5,824 bases of DNA from the NCBI GenBank assembly GCA_947472705.1, contig CANJDA010000137.1, positions 1-5,824 on the forward strand. Reading direction: 5' to 3'. Below are positions 5,759-5,824 of the stretch, piece by piece. Source of the DNA: Flavobacteriaceae bacterium. GTDB taxonomy: Bacteria > Bacteroidota > Bacteroidia > Flavobacteriales > Flavobacteriaceae. The first letter of the stretch is position 1, and every line of letters begins with the position of its first letter. Below the pieces are notes generated by a model. That model was not told the origin of the DNA. It was given only the letters and a program-made list of their open reading frames with translations, and did not search any database. The position numbers and the translations under genes are program-made.

Positions 5759-5824
5759 TTATATAATAATCTGAATAATTTGTCCAATTCTATTGATCAT
5801 TTGAATGCTGACACTTTGATTTTG
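5759..5824 (-). CDS. C-terminal end of a gene entering from the right edge, product unknown
   Basis: On the minus strand one frame is open from the window edge for 21 codons and stops at TAA (5761-5759); the other two minus frames close within about 11 codons. The peptide end is QNQSVSIQMINRIGQIIQII plus a final Ile, too short to assign to a family. The strong minus-strand terminator 22 bases further on is the main reason to believe a gene ends here. An open frame of this length can occur by chance, so the reading frame is tentative. Confidence 0.5.
   Translation of the reverse strand, partial: QNQSVSIQMINRIGQIIQIII

Overview
The window looks like chromosomal DNA from a member of the Bacteroidota, most likely a Flavobacterium-like flavobacterium. 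The evidence is AT-rich DNA, genes without Shine-Dalgarno sequences, promoter elements matching the Bacteroidota -7 consensus TAnnTTTG, a mitochondrial-type aconitase and a long-form (about 480-residue) glyceraldehyde-3-phosphate dehydrogenase. Genus is inferred from protein character, not from a database match.

Layout from left to right: (1) 15-1157 (+), a membrane acyltransferase of the OafA/acyltransferase-3 type, whose true start may lie just outside the window, followed by an AT-rich hairpin. (2) 1320-3584 (+), an intact aconitase, with a promoter and a possible operator just upstream. (3) 3601-3639, an A/T-flanked bidirectional terminator between convergent genes. (4) 3643-4011 (-), a small exported protein of unknown function. 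(5) 4012-4158, an intergenic stretch with a promoter for the small gene, a 26-bp inverted repeat and the terminator of the next gene. (6) 4159-5607 (-), the long GAPDH, with a clear TAnnTTTG promoter and a 16-bp palindrome upstream. (7) 5707-5737, a strong minus-strand terminator just past the end of a gene that enters from the right edge (5759-5824, -). No stretch of more than 300 bases lacks a gene.

The two enzymes belong to central carbon metabolism: aconitase to the TCA/glyoxylate cycle, GAPDH to glycolysis/gluconeogenesis. They are separate, oppositely oriented units with their own promoters and terminators. Their upstream regions nevertheless share the exact 12-mer CGTTTTCGTAAA. In front of gap this lies within a 16-bp near-palindrome, ACGAAAACGATTTCGT, with the central CpG typical of LacI-family operators. 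A common regulator of the two genes is the most interesting hypothesis here. I saw no mobile element, CRISPR array, rRNA or tRNA, and nothing that amounts to an obviously new multi-gene system.
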